A stretch of DNA of 64,000 nt from NCBI RefSeq assembly GCF_000982415.1, contig NZ_LANI01000002.1:1-64000 (forward strand). The letters run 5' to 3'. Under the pieces are notes generated by a model. It saw only the letters and a program-made list of their open reading frames with translations, did not search any database and was not told the origin of the DNA. Source of the DNA: Kiloniella litopenaei. Lineage in GTDB: Bacteria; Pseudomonadota; Alphaproteobacteria; Kiloniellales; Kiloniellaceae. Numbering within the stretch: position 1 is the first letter of the stretch; each line of letters opens with the position of its first letter. A program made the translations under genes and the position numbers. Positions 9,284 through 18,683 of this stretch are shown here, one piece after another.

Positions 9284-9736
9284 CTAAAGCGCCTTCTGGT
9301 TTTCAATCTGACGCCAGAGCTTGCTTGCTTCCAAACCCAAGAGATTACAGAGCATGGCAAACTCCTTTTGCTCTCGCGGATCAACCTCACGATCTGCACA
9401 GATAATCAGATGCGCCACCCGCAACAGGGTTCGGGACCGTTTGTATTTCCCTTCGAAAACTTTGATTTTTTTATAAAGCTCGGCTTTGGCCCCCTCTGTT
9501 CCGCTTTTGAGCAGATAGATATAATCATCCAGAATTTCAATCGCCCGGACGGGATCAAAGGTTTTCAGTGCTTCAATGTTATCAATGGCATAGTCGATGG
9601 AATAGCGTTCCTCGATAGAAATTTCCCCGTCCGAATAAGCCGTGATGGCACAAACAGCCATTGCCGCATGCAGGAAATCCTTGTTTTGATAGCGACGTAC
9701 TTCGGTAACAAGCTTTTCCAATAACAAGCTGGACAT
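9284..9736 (-). CDS. TerB-like (tellurite resistance TerB domain) protein
   Basis: 150 residues, all helical. Two acidic motifs typical of TerB domains are visible: YSDGEISIEER and, near the C-terminus, ADREVDPREQKEF. TerB-fold proteins are linked to metal or stress responses and to membrane-associated assemblies, but no ter operon partner is here. The ATG at 9736 is preferred over the in-frame GTG at 9769, because a purine-rich AGAGGGGGATCAGG stretch lies upstream of 9736 and nothing convincing precedes 9769. It is convergent with the histidine kinase gene. The cellular function is unknown. Confidence 0.75.
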   Translation of the reverse strand: MSSLLLEKLVTEVRRYQNKDFLHAAMAVCAITAYSDGEISIEERYSIDYAIDNIEALKTFDPVRAIEILDDYIYLLKSGTEGAKAELYKKIKVFEGKYKRSRTLLRVAHLIICADREVDPREQKEFAMLCNLLGLEASKLWRQIENQKAL

Positions 9737-10049
9737 TTGCCTGATCCCCCTCTTTTTCGAATGTTTCACATTACCCAGTATTACCCTTTACCCAATATTA
9801 TAGGTAGGACCTGTTATCTCTAACTTCCAGTAAGCAAACAATAAAACAAGTTTTTTATTCCTATGATTTTGGACGCAGGAATAATACACTTTCTTTTGTA
9901 CCCGTCGTATTATTGCCCCAAAAATACATAATTCTTCTGTATCAGTGATGTTTTTTCATCGTTGCAATTTACGATTTCACGGCAAATACTGCGTTCGTTT
10001 TTTTAAGGGAAAACATTACGTCGACAGCAATCGAATTCAGGGCGGTTTT

Positions 10050-10994
10050 ATGGGCATTATTCACGCAACAAAGAACACGACAAAGGCTTTCTTTCGCACC
10101 TATCTCCTTGTTACAGGACTGGTTACGGGGCTAATAGCGGGCCTGGGCTTTACGACGCAAAGCGCCCTTGCCGACGGCAAGATTGATCCGGCACTCTGGA
10201 AATTAACCGATGAAGACAGTGTTGTGTGGCTATTCGGCACGGTTCATGCCCAAGACCCCGATCTTCAATGGCGTACAGAAAAAATAAAACAGGCCTTTGC
10301 CAGCGCCGACAGCTTTTATATGGAAGCCCCGGTTGCGGATGCAACACCGGAAACAATGGTCCCTCTGCTCCAGAAATATGCCTTCAACACATCCGGTACC
10401 CCCTTTTACGAACAACTTACCCCAGATGATCGGGCAAACTTTGTACGCGCCCTGAATTCTTTGGGTATTCCAGAAGAAGCCATGAAGAACTTCGACAATC
10501 TGCGCCCCTGGTTTACCGCGGTCACGCTGGCGGGGGTTCAAATGCAAGCAGAGGGTCTGAACCCCGAGGCAGGTGTGGATAAAGCCCTCTGGGAAGAAGC
10601 CAAAGCTGCGGGGAAAGAACTGGGCTATCTGGAAACGTTGGAACAACAGCTCCGAATTTTCGGCAACATGACACCCCAAGAAGATATGGCCATGTTCAAC
10701 AGCTCCATGGTCCAGATGGTCGAAGATACCGACATGCTGGATCAACTGTTTACCTATTGGAAAACAGGCCAGATCGAAAAGCTTGCGACGCTGATGAATG
10801 CCTCTTTCGACGGACAGGATCGCATCAAAACCGCCTTGCTGGATGACCGCAACGCCGACTGGTCGGAAAAAATCGAAGACATCATGCGCGGATCAGGCAC
10901 CGTCTTCATCGCCGTCGGCGCCGGTCACCTCGGCGGTGACCAGTCGCTGCAATGGTATCTGGAACGCCTGGGGTACGAGGTGGTCAGGCAGTGA
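10050..10994 (+). CDS. TraB/GumN family protein
   Basis: 314 residues from the ATG at 10050, which has AGGGCGG about 6 nt upstream; the longer frame from 9945 lacks this. A signal peptide spans about residues 10-41 (hydrophobic VTGLVTGLIAGLGF, cleavage near SALA-DG), so the product is periplasmic or anchored. The two family motifs are present: LFGTVH with GTVH at 63-66 and GAGH at 290-293 in a Gly-rich end. These GxxH motifs are shared with the TIKI/TraB superfamily, for which metal-dependent protease activity has been proposed. Its start lies about 310 bp from that of the divergent TerB gene. Function in this organism is unknown. Confidence 0.88.
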   Translation: MGIIHATKNTTKAFFRTYLLVTGLVTGLIAGLGFTTQSALADGKIDPALWKLTDEDSVVWLFGTVHAQDPDLQWRTEKIKQAFASADSFYMEAPVADATPETMVPLLQKYAFNTSGTPFYEQLTPDDRANFVRALNSLGIPEEAMKNFDNLRPWFTAVTLAGVQMQAEGLNPEAGVDKALWEEAKAAGKELGYLETLEQQLRIFGNMTPQEDMAMFNSSMVQMVEDTDMLDQLFTYWKTGQIEKLATLMNASFDGQDRIKTALLDDRNADWSEKIEDIMRGSGTVFIAVGAGHLGGDQSLQWYLERLGYEVVRQ

Positions 10995-11055
10995 GGAATA
11001 CTTGGTCAGGGATGCTCAAGGGGTAAGAAATACAACTTGAAAAAGCCTTGACCAT

Positions 11056-12567
11056 TTAACACCCCTGATAATTTTGTGCGATACAGTTTTGTATCAACTT
11101 CGCGGCAGTTTCTTTTTCTTCTGTGGACAGGTCTTCATCTAAACTCTGCATATTCTGCGCGGCTTTGGCATGGCCATTTTCAGCAGCAAAGAAAAACCAC
11201 ATCTTCGCGCGCAGCAGGTCCTTTTCTACCCCGTCTCCTTTGTAGTACATCACCGCCAGATTTCGTTGTGAATAGGAATTTCCCTGTGCCGCGGATTGCT
11301 TGAACCAGTCCAAAGCCTTGGCATAGTTTTTGGGCATTCCACGGCCTTGCAAGGCTAGACGCCCCAAATTCGCTTGCGCCAAGGCAGATCCCTGTCGGGC
11401 TGCAAGGCTAAACCATTGAATAGCCTCATCAACTTTGAAAAGATCCCGTGAGTTTTCAATAAAGAAGATACCCAGGTTCACCTGCGCTTCCATATTGCCC
11501 TGCTTGGCAGAACGGGTTAGCCAGATAATCCCCTCTTTGAGGTCCTGATCAACCCCTTTGCCTTGTATATAAAGCATGCCAAGGGCTGCTTGAGAATAGT
11601 GATCCCCCTTGTTTGCGCCTGCGCGATATAACTTGGCCGCAGCAACGTAATCCTGTCCCATACCTTCGCCATGCTCATACATTTTGCCAAGATTGAACTG
11701 GGCATCGGTATAGCCCTGTTCAGCCGCTTTGCTGTACCATTCGAAAGCTTGCTTGTAATCCCTTGGCTTGCCCTGCCCCTGATAGGACAACACGCCCAGG
11801 TTAAACTGCGCGACTTTATCACCTTTTTCTGCCAACTCTGTTAGTACTTCTGCCGCTTGGGTATATTCCCCTTTCTGAAAAAGGGTCGTCCAAAGCTGAT
11901 CGTCCCGCGAAGGGGTGTTATTGTTTGAACTCGATAATGTCGGGGATTTTTCTGCCTCGGCCATTCCCTTTAGGTCCCAACTGGCTTCCTCTATCCCTTG
12001 TTCCGCAGCACGTTGGTACCACTTTTGCGCCAGCGCCAAATCCTGTTTCGTTTCATACCCGATGTAATAGAGTTCGGCCAAACTGTTCTGGGCCGCCGCG
12101 AAGTCTTTCTCTGCAGCCAGCGTCATATAGTCAATGGCTTTTGCCACATCCTTTTGTACACCGTCCCCCTTTTGATAGAGAGAACCAAGAAGAAATTGAG
12201 CGATATCATCCCCCTGTTCCGCAGATGGTAAAAACCATTCCGCAGCTTTTGCAGGGTCAGCGTCAACAACCTAGCCCTTCAGATAAAAAATCCCCATCTG
12301 ACGTTGGGATGCCATATGCCCCTGGTCTGCTGCACGTCTGAACCATTTGAACGCTTTCCGGTCATCCCCCGGGTCGGCACGCCAGTTGAGATATAAGACG
12401 GCGAGATAATATTGCACCTTGGCATCACCAGCTTCTGCCAATGGGGTCCACTCTTCAATCGCTGTAGCATAGTCTTGACGTTTTGCCGCTTCCCCGCCTT
12501 TGTTGAAATCAGCTGCCCATAGTGAGGACGCATAGAAAAAACATAACAGCGACAGAAGATATTTCAT
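11056..12567 (-). pseudogene. Sel1-repeat protein gene interrupted by an in-frame amber codon
   Basis: A continuous Sel1-like reading frame starts at ATG 12567 (signal peptide MKYLLSLLCFFYASSLWAAD) and would encode 502 residues plus one stop position. A single TAG at 12271-12273 interrupts it. The frame on both sides is unchanged and the repeat consensus continues through the break: YLKG, then the stop, then VVDADPAKAAEWFLPSAEQG. The stop sits where a variable residue of a G-x-G-V repeat turn is expected, so a point nonsense mutation is the simplest reading. The 3' part has a possible GTG at 12147, but no ribosome-binding site and no signal peptide. The 5' part alone would give a secreted fragment of about 98 residues. 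At least eleven Sel1 repeats lie downstream. Suppression or assembly error cannot be excluded. Confidence 0.8.
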
Positions 12568-12726
12568 GAAAAAGTGCGCCCCCAAAGCGTTAGAAAAACA
12601 GCAGATATCAAAGAGAATTAAAGCATTGAATAAAAACAGGAACAGAAGGTAGGCATATGACGCTTAAAGAATAATGTATCCCATCATGGTTATGCAACTA
12701 TAGATCAACAAAATTTCACACCCTAT

Positions 12727-13137
12727 TCACTCGGCAATAATCACCAGAACAGTTTGGGCTTCTTCCAATCCCTGATCGGCGGCCATTTTGTACCACTTGC
12801 GGGCCGTGTCCATATTTTCTTCAACGCCAGAGCCAAAGTGATACATCATCCCCAGCATCATCTGGGCCTGTGCTTCGCCGTTCACTGCGGATTTTGTCAG
12901 CCATTGGTGTGATAGTTCATCATCGGGGGCAACACCCTGCCCTTCCTTGTACATAACGCCAAGATAATACTGCGCCGTGGCGTTTCCCTGTTCGGCAAGC
13001 GGCGTTAATTCTGTCAACGCAGCGGGATAATCCCCCCGGATCAATGCGGTCTTCCCTTTATCCAGATCAGCAGCTTGAACAAGATTTCCAAAAAGAAAGC
13101 TATAAAGAAAAAAAGCACGAACAATAAACTGTTTCAT
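12727..13137 (-). CDS. Small secreted Sel1-repeat protein
   Basis: 136 residues. Signal peptide at 1-22 (MKQFIVRAFFLYSFLFGNLVQA-AD), then three Sel1-like helix pairs with signatures AQYYLGVMYKEGQGV, AQMMLGMMYHFGSGV and a final ARKWYKMAADQG. GGGG lies about 8 nt before the ATG. Sel1 repeats form alpha-solenoids that scaffold protein-protein contacts, often in the periplasm. It belongs to a run of five Sel1 genes on the same strand. The first repeat (LDKGKTALIRGDYPAALTELTPLAEQG) closely resembles those of its neighbours, showing a common origin by duplication. Confidence 0.85.
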   Translation of the reverse strand: MKQFIVRAFFLYSFLFGNLVQAADLDKGKTALIRGDYPAALTELTPLAEQGNATAQYYLGVMYKEGQGVAPDDELSHQWLTKSAVNGEAQAQMMLGMMYHFGSGVEENMDTARKWYKMAADQGLEEAQTVLVIIAE

Positions 13138-13302
13138 TTAGAACCCCGCATGAAAAAAAAATTATCACCTATAAGACAAATACACCCGCTATCTGTCCTG
13201 ACTTTAATGAATTAAACATCAGTAAACGCCGTGTGCTCGGCTAAAAAATCAAAAAAACGCGAATGTGCATCCCGCCTCGGGCACGATAGGTCAGTAATGT
13301 TT

Positions 13303-14733
13303 TTACAACAAAAAGCAGCCTTTAAATTTGCGTTGTCGGCACTCTGTGACCCTTTTATTTGCTTTTTGCAATTGTGCTTTTGTCAGTTGTTTCGCAAGAA
13401 GATCCTTGTAAACCAGGGCTTCTTCAACACCCTCTTCGTCTGCCAGAGAGAACCATATATAAGCCATGTCATGATCCCGATTGACACCGCTATGGCCGTG
13501 ATAATAAGCCAAGCCTAATTGATACATCCCAGTCGGGTTACCATTTTTAGCCGCTTCACTATACCAACGTACGGCGATTTTATCGCTCTGTGGTACATCG
13601 TTTCCAGTGCTATAGATATGCCCCAGATTAACTTGCGAATGACTATTTCCCGCCTTGGCTTCCTTGTGGTAAATCTTCAGGGCTGTTTGACGGTCCACAC
13701 CCCCCGCACTTCCGGTGAAATAAATATACGCAAGATTATGTCCAGCACGGCTCACGCCGTTCTTGTATGCGGCCTTGAACCATTTTACAGCAGCTTTGGG
13801 ATTCTTGTTTACACCCAACCCACGATCAAACATTTCCCCCATATAATACTGGGCATAGGGAACGCCCTTTTCTGCGAGCGGATATAAAAATTCCAGCGCA
13901 AGGGAAAAATCGCCATCCAAATAGGCATTAGCGCCCACTAAAAAATCATCCTTGTCGTCTTCCCAAACGCGATCAGATGATTCCCGCGCCTTTTCATCCG
14001 GAAACTCGACAGCAATGGTGCCTCCAGAAGAAGAAGAAACAACCTTACGATTATTCCCAGCTGTCTGTTTTGCGTCAGCATTTTGCGCCTTTAGTCTGGC
14101 CAGTGGTTTCCTTGCCTGTTCATCCCCCTCATCAATGGCGCGCTGATACCATAGTTTTGCATTATCAATCTCACCGATTTTTTCATAAACACGCCCAAGC
14201 CCCAGATAAGCCGGGGTAAAACCTTTATCAGCCGCTAACAGATACCATTTAAGAGCATCTTCATCACTTTGGGCCAGCCCGGCATCACCCTTTTCATAGA
14301 ACTCTGCCAAGGTAGCCTGAGATGCATCATTATTATTTTTTGCCCCGCGGCGGGCATGATATAACGCCAAGGTATCACTTTGTTCTCCGCCAACACCACT
14401 CTCATAAAGAAGCGCGAGCCGACTATCGGCATCGAAATTGCCCCGTTCAGAAGCACGCAAAAACCATTTTCTGGCTAAGACAAGGTCACGTTCCACCCCG
14501 TGGGCCAAACCATACATTTCACCCAGGTAAAACTGGGCCTCACCATCCCCCAATTCGGCAAGCTTATAAAACTCCTTAAGAGCGACGGCATATTCGCCAT
14601 CAAGATAGGCGCTGAGCGCCTTGTCAAAATCTTGAGCGAAACTAGACTGGACAAAACTTGGCACAGCCAAAAAAACAATCGTCACCCACGATATAATGAT
14701 CCGCATTCCAAAATTCTTTTTGACATGTTTCAT
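13303..14733 (-). CDS. Sel1-repeat protein, secreted
   Basis: 476 residues from the ATG at 14733, preceded by GAGGGCAAGCAGG; this start puts a signal peptide (MRIIISWVTIVFLAVPSFVQSSFAQ) close to the N-terminus. Two blocks of Sel1 repeats, about residues 28-205 and 260-460, are separated by a low-complexity Ser/charged linker. Each block opens with the same type of unit (ALSAYLDGEYAVALKEFYKLAELG and NAYLDGDFSLALEFLYPLAEKG), so the protein is internally duplicated. It ends KRVTECRQRKFKGCFLL, a Cys-containing tail like that of neighbouring Sel1 proteins (IAQNYQGC, INQNYQNCE). A periplasmic scaffold role is inferred from the family. Confidence 0.85.
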   Translation of the reverse strand: MKHVKKNFGMRIIISWVTIVFLAVPSFVQSSFAQDFDKALSAYLDGEYAVALKEFYKLAELGDGEAQFYLGEMYGLAHGVERDLVLARKWFLRASERGNFDADSRLALLYESGVGGEQSDTLALYHARRGAKNNNDASQATLAEFYEKGDAGLAQSDEDALKWYLLAADKGFTPAYLGLGRVYEKIGEIDNAKLWYQRAIDEGDEQARKPLARLKAQNADAKQTAGNNRKVVSSSSGGTIAVEFPDEKARESSDRVWEDDKDDFLVGANAYLDGDFSLALEFLYPLAEKGVPYAQYYMGEMFDRGLGVNKNPKAAVKWFKAAYKNGVSRAGHNLAYIYFTGSAGGVDRQTALKIYHKEAKAGNSHSQVNLGHIYSTGNDVPQSDKIAVRWYSEAAKNGNPTGMYQLGLAYYHGHSGVNRDHDMAYIWFSLADEEGVEEALVYKDLLAKQLTKAQLQKANKRVTECRQRKFKGCFLL

Positions 14734-14783
14734 TGCCTGCTTGCCCTCAAACAAAGATGTAAACAATACCCGCAAAGTATCAA

Positions 14784-17700
14784 TCATTCGCAATTTTGGT
14801 AATTTTGATTGATACAGGTGCGCGCTATATTCTCCATAACTGCCAGAATGCTTTCAGAGAAATATTCTTTTGATTTATCAACGGCTGACTTTGAAGATTC
14901 GTCGCCTCGAATAGTCGCGATATGTAACCACATCCACCCCTCTTCATCCCGTGGATCAAGCGATATAAGGGCAAGACCTAATAGAGATTGAGCCTCAAGC
15001 CTTCCTTGTTTAGCCGCAAGCCTGAACCATTTCACTGCCTTTCCCATGCCTTTTTTGCCCTTGTCTTTCTTTTCAAGAACAAGCCCCATGATCTGTTGCC
15101 CCTTGGCATCTCCCTGAACAGCAGATTTCAGTGCCCAGTCTTGCGCCTTTTCAAGATCTTCGGGTGTTTCACTCCCAACCATATAGTAAAAAGCAACTTG
15201 GGCCTGCGCTTTGGAGTAACCTGACGTTGCGGAACGCTTAAAAAGATAAAAGGCCTGTTTAATGTCCCGCTCGACCCCTAATCCTCTGTAATACATATCC
15301 CCCATAAGATACAAAGCTTGGGGATTATTTGCCTCGACGAAAGGGTGCAGTATCTCAAATGCTTTACCATAGTCACCCGCAGCATAGAGTTCCTTATACT
15401 TTTCCATGGACGAGGCAAGAGATCCAGAGGACGACGAAGACGGTAAAGTGCTCTTGTCTTGCCTCTCAGTGATCGGGGCTTCCTTGGCAAGCTGTTTGGG
15501 AACCGGACGCGCAGGAATGTTATCAGGCTTTCTTTTGGGTTTGGGAATACTGGACAAAACTGCCCTCAGTTCTTCCAGTTTTACCTCTGCTTCTTGATCC
15601 CCGGCCTTTGCAGCCAATGCGTAAAAGTGCTGGGCACGCGCAAGATTCTTCCCCCCCAAGTCACCATTTTCATGCATCTGCCCGAGTGAGGTATAAGCCC
15701 CGATTTCCCCCAACTCCCCGGCTTTTTCATAGTATTCTGCCGCTTTTTTTAAATCTTTGGACACCCCCAGACCGTAATGATAGTGCATGGCTAAACCAAC
15801 GTGAGCCCTGGGATCTTTCTGAGCGACCGCAGATTTATTAAGTTCATAGGCTTTTTCAAAATCCCGTGCGACGCCCTTCGCGGCCATATAGTGCGACGCC
15901 AGTAAAGTCAGAGCAGCGCCATCGCCCGTTTCTGCGGCACGAGAAGCCCACTTGAACGCTTCGTCATAATCTGGCGGACTTTTTTTGGCATAGATTTTTG
16001 ATATCATGATTTGGGCTTCCAGATCACCTGCTTCTGCCAGGGGCAAGCCGGCCAATAAAGCGGCGCCATAGTCACCTGAATCTACAGCAAGAATCATGAA
16101 CTTATAGATGCTCTCTTTTTCATCATCACTGAACGTCTGTCCCGGATCTGGATTTTCTTGCTGAACAGGATTATCAACCTTCTCGACGTCTGACTTCGCG
16201 TCAGCTTTTTTGCTCTTTACTCTCTCAGGAGATCTCTGCGGAGATTGAACCTGAGCATCTTGCAACCGTTCCATTGCTTCCATGGCAAGCCAATAGTCCT
16301 GATCCGCAGATTTCTGGTACCATTTACGGGCCTGATCCAGATCTTTTTCCACCAAAAATCCATGCTCATACCAGTACCCCAACTGGAACTGGGCATATTC
16401 GGATCCCTGTTGTGCATAATGGATTGTCAGCTCTTTAGCTTTTTTATCGCTTTTGGGTACGCCCTTTCCGTAGTGATGCGCAGAAATAATTTCGGCAACA
16501 GCGCGGTTTACCCCTTGATCTGCTGCACGCTTATACCAGTGATATACCTGTTGTAACTCTTTATCCCCAAATGAATAGACAGCCAAATCACTTGCATATT
16601 GTACCTGAGCCGGGGCATAGCCGCTCTCTGCAGCCTCTTGAAGCCATAATTGAACTTGATCGAAATGTTCAGTGTCAAACCACTTAAAATACTTTCTTTG
16701 TAATTCTAGTTGAGCAGGCGCATAGCCTTTTGATGCCAGACGAAACCATATATCTTTGGCTGTCGCTTGATGATTTTTTTCGTAAGCATCAACACCTCTG
16801 TAATATTCCCTGTAATAATCTTCCACCTCCAAAGTTTCAGAGGCCAAAGGGTCCATAATTAAATCGGGAAACGTTCCAGAAATCCGAACCAAAGCAGCCT
16901 TGGCCAAATCATTTTCGTTATCGACTGCATGGCGAAACCATCTAACAGCTTGAGAGATATCTAGCGGCGTCCCTTCACCATTTTCATAGAGCGTTGCCAA
17001 TAAATATTGAGCTTCACCATTTTCTTGCTCTGCAGCAAGATAGGCCCATTTAAAAGCAGCTTTCAGATCTTTGTTTTCATCATCCTTGTAGTAATATTCG
17101 GCAAGTTTGAACTGAGCACGATGAAATCCCGCCTTGGCAGACTTTTTAAACCACTTGAAAGCTTGATCTTGATTATCAGGAATATCAGTTCTGTTAAGAT
17201 ATAATTCCCCTAAATCGTTCCCAGCAAAATCAACGCCAAGATCAAAAGCCTTTTTGTACCAGAAAACAGCCTTATCAAAATCTTGCGGTACAGATTTCCC
17301 TTTACTGTAAAGCTCTCCCAAAAGATGCATTGCAATAGCTTTATCGGTATTATCCCGAGCACCTTTTTCAAAGTACTCTATCGCCAACGCAATATCTTGT
17401 GGCCTATCCTCCCCTTTCAGATAGGCATAACCAAGATCAACCAAAGCATCACTATCACCTAACTGTACCAGATGATCAGCATTGTTGAAATCTTCCTCCA
17501 TTTCAGTTACGCGCAAAAATTTCTCAACCTCAAATACCTTGTGTCCTGTGGCATCATCGACAAAGGAACCATAGCCTTCGAAAAACGGCCCCCCAGACAG
17601 CGAAAAAGTCAGTCGAGATCTTGCTTTCGAGTGTCCTTGATCAGCTGCTTTTCGATACCAGTAGATGCTTTTATTTTTTTCATACTCAACACCAAAACTG

Positions 17701-18638
17701 TTTTCGATGATAAACCCGAGCAAGTACTGTGCCTCGGCATGGCCTTGTTCGGCTGCTTTTCTAATCCATGCCAGCCCCTTTTTCTCGTCTCCTTCAACGT
17801 CCAGAGCTTTCCGATAAATTTCCCCGACCATATACTGTGCTTCGGCATTTCCCTTTATCGCATGGGGAAGAAGGATTTTCAGGGCCTGTTCATAAAGCTC
17901 ATTTTTGAAAGCTTGCCTTCCATCCACCAAAGATCCCGCCATTTCACCGCTTGTTAATTCGGGGGGCATCACTTCGGGGGCCGCCGTTTTGTTAGGACCT
18001 GTTTCCAGATCATTTTCAGAAAGCGATTGTTGATTGACCAGTTCTTGCGTGTCGGATGACAGATCGGTGTTTTCTTCGTCTGATGCGTTCCTTTCATCAA
18101 ACAGAGACACCAGCATGTCCAAAATGCCCCCGGTAGATTCCTTATCTGAAGTAGATTCCTTATCTGAATCTGTCTCGGTTACTGTTTCAGTTGCTTCTTC
18201 CGGGTTTAGATCTGGCTGGTTATCATCCAGATCATGATCATTCTTGCCCTTAGAATTTGGCGTATCCCCAGAATTTGGCGTATCCCCAGAATTTGTCGCA
18301 TCCTGGGCCGTTCCACTATCCCCTTGGCCGAGCTTCTGGTTAATAATCTCGGACAATTTGACCAAGGACTTTCGATGTCCCTGATCTGCAGCAAGTCGAT
18401 ACCACTTCAGGGCCATATCCGGGTCTTTGGCAACACCCAGCCCCTGTTCATAAATCTGGCCCAAAATATACTGGGCTTTGTCGTATCCGTCTTCGGCAAC
18501 CGGGGTCAGTGCCTCGCGCGCGACAATATAATCCCCCTGTTCAAAAGCTTCAAAACCATCCGGCTTTTCGGTGAATGACAAAAATACGCCAAGACCGACA
18601 AGCGCAACAAACAAGGGCAAAAGTAAAAAGCGGATCAT
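14784..18638 (-). CDS. Giant Sel1-repeat protein (1284 residues)
   Basis: The N-terminus has a signal or anchor segment (FLLLPLFVALVGLGVFLSF, residues 4-22). Three or more Sel1 solenoid blocks (about 30-110, 215-800 and 850-1260) are separated by acidic or Ser-rich linkers at about 110-215, 800-850 and 1055-1105. Repeats follow the A-LG-Y-G-GV-D--KA--W---AA-QG consensus with some degenerate units in the middle. The linkers contain repeated SGDTPN and SDKEST units encoded by 18-bp DNA duplications. The length is exceptional for the family, which typically has a few hundred residues. AGG lies 8-10 nt before the ATG. It ends CINQNYQNCE, similar to the gene two positions downstream. A periplasmic scaffolding role is inferred; no partner is identified. 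Confidence 0.88.
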   Translation of the reverse strand: MIRFLLLPLFVALVGLGVFLSFTEKPDGFEAFEQGDYIVAREALTPVAEDGYDKAQYILGQIYEQGLGVAKDPDMALKWYRLAADQGHRKSLVKLSEIINQKLGQGDSGTAQDATNSGDTPNSGDTPNSKGKNDHDLDDNQPDLNPEEATETVTETDSDKESTSDKESTGGILDMLVSLFDERNASDEENTDLSSDTQELVNQQSLSENDLETGPNKTAAPEVMPPELTSGEMAGSLVDGRQAFKNELYEQALKILLPHAIKGNAEAQYMVGEIYRKALDVEGDEKKGLAWIRKAAEQGHAEAQYLLGFIIENSFGVEYEKNKSIYWYRKAADQGHSKARSRLTFSLSGGPFFEGYGSFVDDATGHKVFEVEKFLRVTEMEEDFNNADHLVQLGDSDALVDLGYAYLKGEDRPQDIALAIEYFEKGARDNTDKAIAMHLLGELYSKGKSVPQDFDKAVFWYKKAFDLGVDFAGNDLGELYLNRTDIPDNQDQAFKWFKKSAKAGFHRAQFKLAEYYYKDDENKDLKAAFKWAYLAAEQENGEAQYLLATLYENGEGTPLDISQAVRWFRHAVDNENDLAKAALVRISGTFPDLIMDPLASETLEVEDYYREYYRGVDAYEKNHQATAKDIWFRLASKGYAPAQLELQRKYFKWFDTEHFDQVQLWLQEAAESGYAPAQVQYASDLAVYSFGDKELQQVYHWYKRAADQGVNRAVAEIISAHHYGKGVPKSDKKAKELTIHYAQQGSEYAQFQLGYWYEHGFLVEKDLDQARKWYQKSADQDYWLAMEAMERLQDAQVQSPQRSPERVKSKKADAKSDVEKVDNPVQQENPDPGQTFSDDEKESIYKFMILAVDSGDYGAALLAGLPLAEAGDLEAQIMISKIYAKKSPPDYDEAFKWASRAAETGDGAALTLLASHYMAAKGVARDFEKAYELNKSAVAQKDPRAHVGLAMHYHYGLGVSKDLKKAAEYYEKAGELGEIGAYTSLGQMHENGDLGGKNLARAQHFYALAAKAGDQEAEVKLEELRAVLSSIPKPKRKPDNIPARPVPKQLAKEAPITERQDKSTLPSSSSSGSLASSMEKYKELYAAGDYGKAFEILHPFVEANNPQALYLMGDMYYRGLGVERDIKQAFYLFKRSATSGYSKAQAQVAFYYMVGSETPEDLEKAQDWALKSAVQGDAKGQQIMGLVLEKKDKGKKGMGKAVKWFRLAAKQGRLEAQSLLGLALISLDPRDEEGWMWLHIATIRGDESSKSAVDKSKEYFSESILAVMENIARTCINQNYQNCE
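18133..18168. repeat. Perfect 18-bp tandem duplication in giant Sel1 gene
   Basis: GTAGATTCCTTATCTGAA occurs at 18133-18150 and again at 18151-18168. It encodes duplicated SDKEST units in an acidic linker, keeping the frame. Confidence 0.9.
18253..18306. repeat. 18-bp tandem repeats in giant Sel1 gene linker
   Basis: GAATTTGGCGTATCCCCA occurs at 18253-18270 and 18271-18288, with a diverged third copy from 18289. It encodes SGDTPN-type units in the first linker; the length is a multiple of three. Confidence 0.85.
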
Positions 18639-18683
18639 GGACTAACCTGTGGAACAAAAAGAAATTATGACAAAGGAAAACAC

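Noticed and set aside
9170-9724. 184-residue plus-strand frame opposite the TerB-like gene
   Set aside because: The minus-strand product has two TerB motifs and a better start; the plus frame has no family or Shine-Dalgarno.
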